From: Exiguobacterium flavidum
GTDB lineage: Bacteria > Bacillota > Bacilli > Exiguobacteriales > Exiguobacteriaceae
Assembly (NCBI RefSeq): GCF_003344535.1
Contig: NZ_QPKS01000001.1
Span: 108,557 to 172,556, forward strand
Length of the DNA: 64,000 nucleotides
Direction: 5' to 3'
The notes under the pieces were generated by a model, which worked only from the letters and a program-made list of their open reading frames with translations, was not told where the DNA came from and did not search any database. Each line of letters opens with the position of its first letter. Positions within the stretch are counted from its first letter, which is position 1. Shown piece after piece: positions 61,285 to 64,000 of this stretch. The translations under genes and the position numbers were made by a program.

Positions 61285-61890
61285 TCAATCGACAAGACTT
61301 GAGAACTCCTCGATCAGCTGCAACCGTTCACCTTCACTCCTAATCAACAGATCACCGAATTCCGGTATGACGGTATACCACCCTTTTTCCGCGTACGTCC
61401 GCGTCGCAAAAAAGTATGTTTCTCCCGGAACGAGCATCGTATCCCCTTCCCGTACCAGATAGCCATCTTTCATTTCGTAATCCTCCACTGCCTCGACAGC
61501 TTGCGGAGCTCTCCCGCCTTCCTGGTTGACCGTGATAGTTCGAGGAACCTTCCCTTTGACGACTTCCTCCACCGATACTTCGTACTGTGTCTCCGGCAAG
61601 CCGTCTGCATCGTTCGTTCCGACGCGACGTGCGACCTTTCCGACGAACAGTTGATCAGCGAATGCGACAAGGTCCTCTCTCGCCGACAAATCGATTGCGT
61701 TACTGCTGCTGAGCCTGACAGGCTCGTCGTTCAGGATGTAGAGTGCAGTCAACAGAAGGCAGACGAGCGGGATTGCAGCAATAAAATAACTTCGTCTCTT
61801 CCGTTTGTTGTTCTTGATCCGAATCGTACTGCTAGAGAAGCTGTATTGTTCAGCCGCCTCTTTGAACGCAGCCCGCAGCCGTTCATCCAT
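61285..61890 (-). CDS. Membrane-anchored partner of the ECF sigma factor (possible anti-sigma)
   Basis: 201 residues: a basic cytosolic N-terminal region (about 1-34), one membrane helix (FIAAIPLVCLLLTALYIL) and an extracytoplasmic domain of about 145 residues. It has QYEVSVEEVVKGK and GRAPQAVEAVEDYEMKDGYLVREGDTMLVPGETYFFATR. It overlaps the sigma factor gene by 8 bp, the usual position of an anti-sigma factor, but the cytosolic part is short and lacks the zinc motif of ZAS-type anti-sigmas. An anti-sigma role is inferred from context only. Confidence 0.6.
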   Translation of the reverse strand: MDERLRAAFKEAAEQYSFSSSTIRIKNNKRKRRSYFIAAIPLVCLLLTALYILNDEPVRLSSSNAIDLSAREDLVAFADQLFVGKVARRVGTNDADGLPETQYEVSVEEVVKGKVPRTITVNQEGGRAPQAVEAVEDYEMKDGYLVREGDTMLVPGETYFFATRTYAEKGWYTVIPEFGDLLIRSEGERLQLIEEFSSLVD

Positions 61891-62398
61891 TTTCCCTCGC
61901 CTCGCTTTCTGTCAGAAGATGCCGCAGCTTCTTGCGGGCATGATGCAGTCTGGACTTGACGGTTCCTTCTTTGACGCTCATGATATGCGCGATCTCCTTG
62001 ACCGAAAAATCATGATAATAATGGAGGAGCAGGATCGGCTCATATTTGCTCCCGAGGGAATGGACCGCTCGCAGGAGATGTTCCGTCTCCTCCTTCAGCT
62101 CATAGCGGCGCATGACGGACGGACCCTCGTCCCTCTCCATCCCCGTGAACGGAAAGAGAAGGCGTCTCCTCCTTCGCACCTTCAACGTCATATGGATGAC
62201 GATCTTGAAAAACCACGTCTTGAACTGCGCTCTCTGCGGATCGAACTTATGGAGCGACCGGAATGTCTCGAGCAAGGCGTCCTGGACGGCATCCTCCGCG
62301 AGGGCGTGGTCTCTCAGCAAGAGATAGGCCGTCTGTCTCGCTTTGACGATCTGGGGCTCGACGAGGAGCTGGAACGTCTCTTCTTGAGTCTGCCTCAT
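61883..62398 (-). CDS. ECF-type RNA polymerase sigma factor
   Basis: About 171 residues. Region 2 contains AEDAVQDALLETFRSLHKFDPQRAQFKTWFFKIVIHMTL and region 4 contains LLLHYYHDFSVKEIAHIMSVKEGTVKSRLHHARKKLRHLL. There is no sigma 1.1 or region 3, as in ECF sigma factors. The ATG at 62398 has AAGGAGG about 12 bases upstream; a longer frame begins with an Arg/Lys-rich stretch. It is followed by a membrane protein gene overlapping by 8 bp. The promoter and signal it serves are unknown. Confidence 0.9.
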   Translation of the reverse strand: MRQTQEETFQLLVEPQIVKARQTAYLLLRDHALAEDAVQDALLETFRSLHKFDPQRAQFKTWFFKIVIHMTLKVRRRRRLLFPFTGMERDEGPSVMRRYELKEETEHLLRAVHSLGSKYEPILLLHYYHDFSVKEIAHIMSVKEGTVKSRLHHARKKLRHLLTESEARENG

Positions 62399-62474
62399 TT
62401 CCGCACGACACCTCCTTTTCTTACGTCTTATTACCATTTTCTTCCCATAAGGTTCATTTTTCTCTTAAAAGACG

Positions 62475-62524
62475 CAAAAAACCTGTCCGAGCTGAAGGAT
62501 TTCTTCAAGTCGGACAGGTTTTTT
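62475..62524. terminator. Terminator after mutL
   Basis: AAACCTGTCCGA...TCGGACAGGTTT with T-runs on both strands, between the mutL stop and the sigma factor gene. Confidence 0.85.
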
Positions 62525-62526
62525 CC

Positions 62527-64000
62527 TTACATGACGCGTTTGAACAGCTTCTCAAGCTCATAGTTCGTCCACTGGATGAGAACGGGACGCCCATGCGGAC
62601 AGGTGAATGGCATCTCCGTCGCCTCGAGGTCCTCGATCAGGCGGCGCATCATCTCGTGATTGAGCGGATGGTTCGCCTTGATCGATTTCTTGCAGGCCAT
62701 CATGATCGCTGCCTCCTCCCGGTAGGTCGCGAGGTCGACCTTGCGTTTATCGAGCGCCTCGTCCAGCAGTTCCTGGATCGTCTCCTCCTGCTTGCTCGAC
62801 GGGAACCATGTCGGGATTTCGCGGACGATGAAGCTTTGCGGTCCGAACGGCTCGAGTTCCACCCCGACATCCTTCAGCAAGGGCAACGCCTCGTCGATCC
62901 GTGTCATATCGTGTGAAGCGACCTCGAACGTGTAGGGCAAAAGCAGTTGCTGCGAATCCGCGTGCGGCTTGCCGAACGAATGCTTATATAGTTCATATTT
63001 GATCCGCTCCTGTGCCGCGTGCTGGTCGATCAAATAGAGACCTTCCTCTCCGCCGCATACGATATAGGTGGAATGAAGCTGACCGATCACATCGAGCTGC
63101 GGAAACTTCCGCCGTGCTTCGACTTGTCCGCTTTCGCTCGTCCGTTCTGCTTCATTCTTCTCCTGACTGACCGGAGTAACCAGTTGCTCAGTCCGTTTCG
63201 GTATCGGATAGTTCCAGGCGGATCCGAACGTCGACTCGCTGTTGGTCGTCGCTTCGAACGGGTCTGCAACGACCGAAAAATCGATTTTTTCCTGTTCTGT
63301 CTTCTGCTTGGCCGGCTTCTCGACGACTTTCGGGATGAGCGTCTGCTTGCTGAGCGACAGACGGATCGTCTGCTCGATCAACTGGCACAGCTCCTGCTCT
63401 TTCGACAGTCGCACCTCCCGCTTCGTCGGATGGACGTTGACGTCGATCAGGAGGGGATCCATCGTCACCTCGATGACGGCGATCGGGTAACGGCCGATCG
63501 GCAGAAGCGTATGGTAACCGTTCAATACCGCTTGTGTCAGCGCGAAATTCTTGACCGATCGTCCATTCAGGATGAGTGTGACGTAGTTTTTCGAAGCGCG
63601 CGTCACTTCCGGCTTGACGAGGTAGCACCGCAACTGATAATCAGCGTTCGAACCAGTTGCGACGACCGCTCCACTTACCGTCTGATGACCGTATACACTC
63701 GCAAGCGCCTGCCGGACGTCACCTGAACCGTTCGTCTGGATCAGCACCTTATCCTCGTGGACTGCGCGGATCTTGACGTCGGGATGAGCGAAGGCGATCC
63801 GGTTGAGCGTGTCGGTGATGGCAGCAAGCTCCGTGTGCGTCGTCTTCAAGTACTTCAAGCGGGCAGGCGTATTGAAGAAGAGCCCTTCGATCGTCAGTTC
63901 CGTCCCAGTGTTCATCGCAACCGGATTCCGCTCCGTGACGCTCCCGTAGTCGAGCACGAGTTCGAGGCCGTCCGTCTCCTTGCGCCGCGTCCTGAGCGTG
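62527..64000 (-). CDS. mutL: DNA mismatch repair protein MutL (5' part beyond window)
   Basis: The last 490 or so residues; the frame stays open to the right edge and the N-terminal ATPase motifs lie outside. The visible part has the transducer domain (TELTIEGLFFNTPARLKYLK, VNVHPTKREVRLS), a Glu/Lys-rich linker and the C-terminal dimer/endonuclease domain. The latter has the metal motif DQHAAQERIKYE, ACKKSIKANHPL and FTCPHGRPVLIQW. These mark the nicking-competent MutL of Firmicutes. In Bacillus mutL lies near miaA-hfq; here 34 kb separate them. Confidence 0.97.
   Translation of the reverse strand, partial: TLRTRRKETDGLELVLDYGSVTERNPVAMNTGTELTIEGLFFNTPARLKYLKTTHTELAAITDTLNRIAFAHPDVKIRAVHEDKVLIQTNGSGDVRQALASVYGHQTVSGAVVATGSNADYQLRCYLVKPEVTRASKNYVTLILNGRSVKNFALTQAVLNGYHTLLPIGRYPIAVIEVTMDPLLIDVNVHPTKREVRLSKEQELCQLIEQTIRLSLSKQTLIPKVVEKPAKQKTEQEKIDFSVVADPFEATTNSESTFGSAWNYPIPKRTEQLVTPVSQEKNEAERTSESGQVEARRKFPQLDVIGQLHSTYIVCGGEEGLYLIDQHAAQERIKYELYKHSFGKPHADSQQLLLPYTFEVASHDMTRIDEALPLLKDVGVELEPFGPQSFIVREIPTWFPSSKQEETIQELLDEALDKRKVDLATYREEAAIMMACKKSIKANHPLNHEMMRRLIEDLEATEMPFTCPHGRPVLIQWTNYELEKLFKRVM

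Overview
The window is a chromosomal stretch of a low-to-mid GC Firmicute of the order Bacillales. Gene content, gene order, AGGAGG-type ribosome sites, frequent GTG/TTG starts and many intrinsic terminators all fit. The best guess for the genus is Exiguobacterium; this is inferred from protein style and synteny, not proven. No rRNA, tRNA, CRISPR array, insertion sequence or prophage was seen. Only mutL is cut, by the right edge.

The left 29 kb is a Bacillus-like housekeeping block with local insertions: yneK, ccdC and ccdA (cytochrome c maturation); yneF, tkt, ynzC, yneB and yneA diverging from lexA (SOS response); then glnA, glnR, the ynbB lyase and hflX; and hfq and miaA. Inserted pieces are a BmrC/BmrD-like heterodimeric ABC exporter, a secreted SH3b-3D wall protein, and a glycerol/dihydroxyacetone segment (glpF-glpK, an orphan PTS IIC, dhaK-dhaL-dhaM). 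Further insertions are azlC-azlD, CPBP membrane proteases and a degenerate tyrosine-recombinase-like gene between hflX and hfq.

From 28.8 to 62.5 kb lies an accessory region between miaA and mutL. It holds an ABC-2 transporter, a GDSL lipase, an HtrA protease, an orphan lysine N6-hydroxylase, a YwjA-like ABC exporter and an SH3b/NlpC-P60 wall hydrolase. It continues with an XRE-TPR regulator diverging from an MFS pump, a luciferase-like oxidoreductase, an alkyltransferase-like DNA repair protein and an aromatic-acid exporter. Then come the fruRKA operon, a fumarylacetoacetate-hydrolase-family enzyme, a Nudix hydrolase, a SulP transporter and nrdDG. The region ends with a MacB/FtsX-type ABC pair, an RNase-H-like orphan, an orphan histidine kinase, a TmrB-like kinase, a YwnB-like oxidoreductase and an ECF sigma factor with a membrane partner. 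MutL closes the window.

Regulation is readable in several places. There are three SOS boxes between yneA and lexA, a GlnR box upstream of glnR with a second imperfect one between glnR and glnA, and cre sites at glpF and fruR. Tandem repeats (probably FruR) precede fruR, and paired operators lie between the XRE-TPR gene and the MFS pump.

The least expected items are in the 493-bp gap upstream of miaA. It holds a strong consensus promoter followed about 115 nt later by a perfect terminator (a candidate small RNA). Divergent to it is a 35-codon membrane-peptide gene with its own ribosome site and terminator. A second theme is intrinsic terminators placed directly before the ribosome site or start codon of the next gene (lexA/DUF2227, nrdG/sulP, sulP/Nudix), which suggests readthrough or attenuation control.
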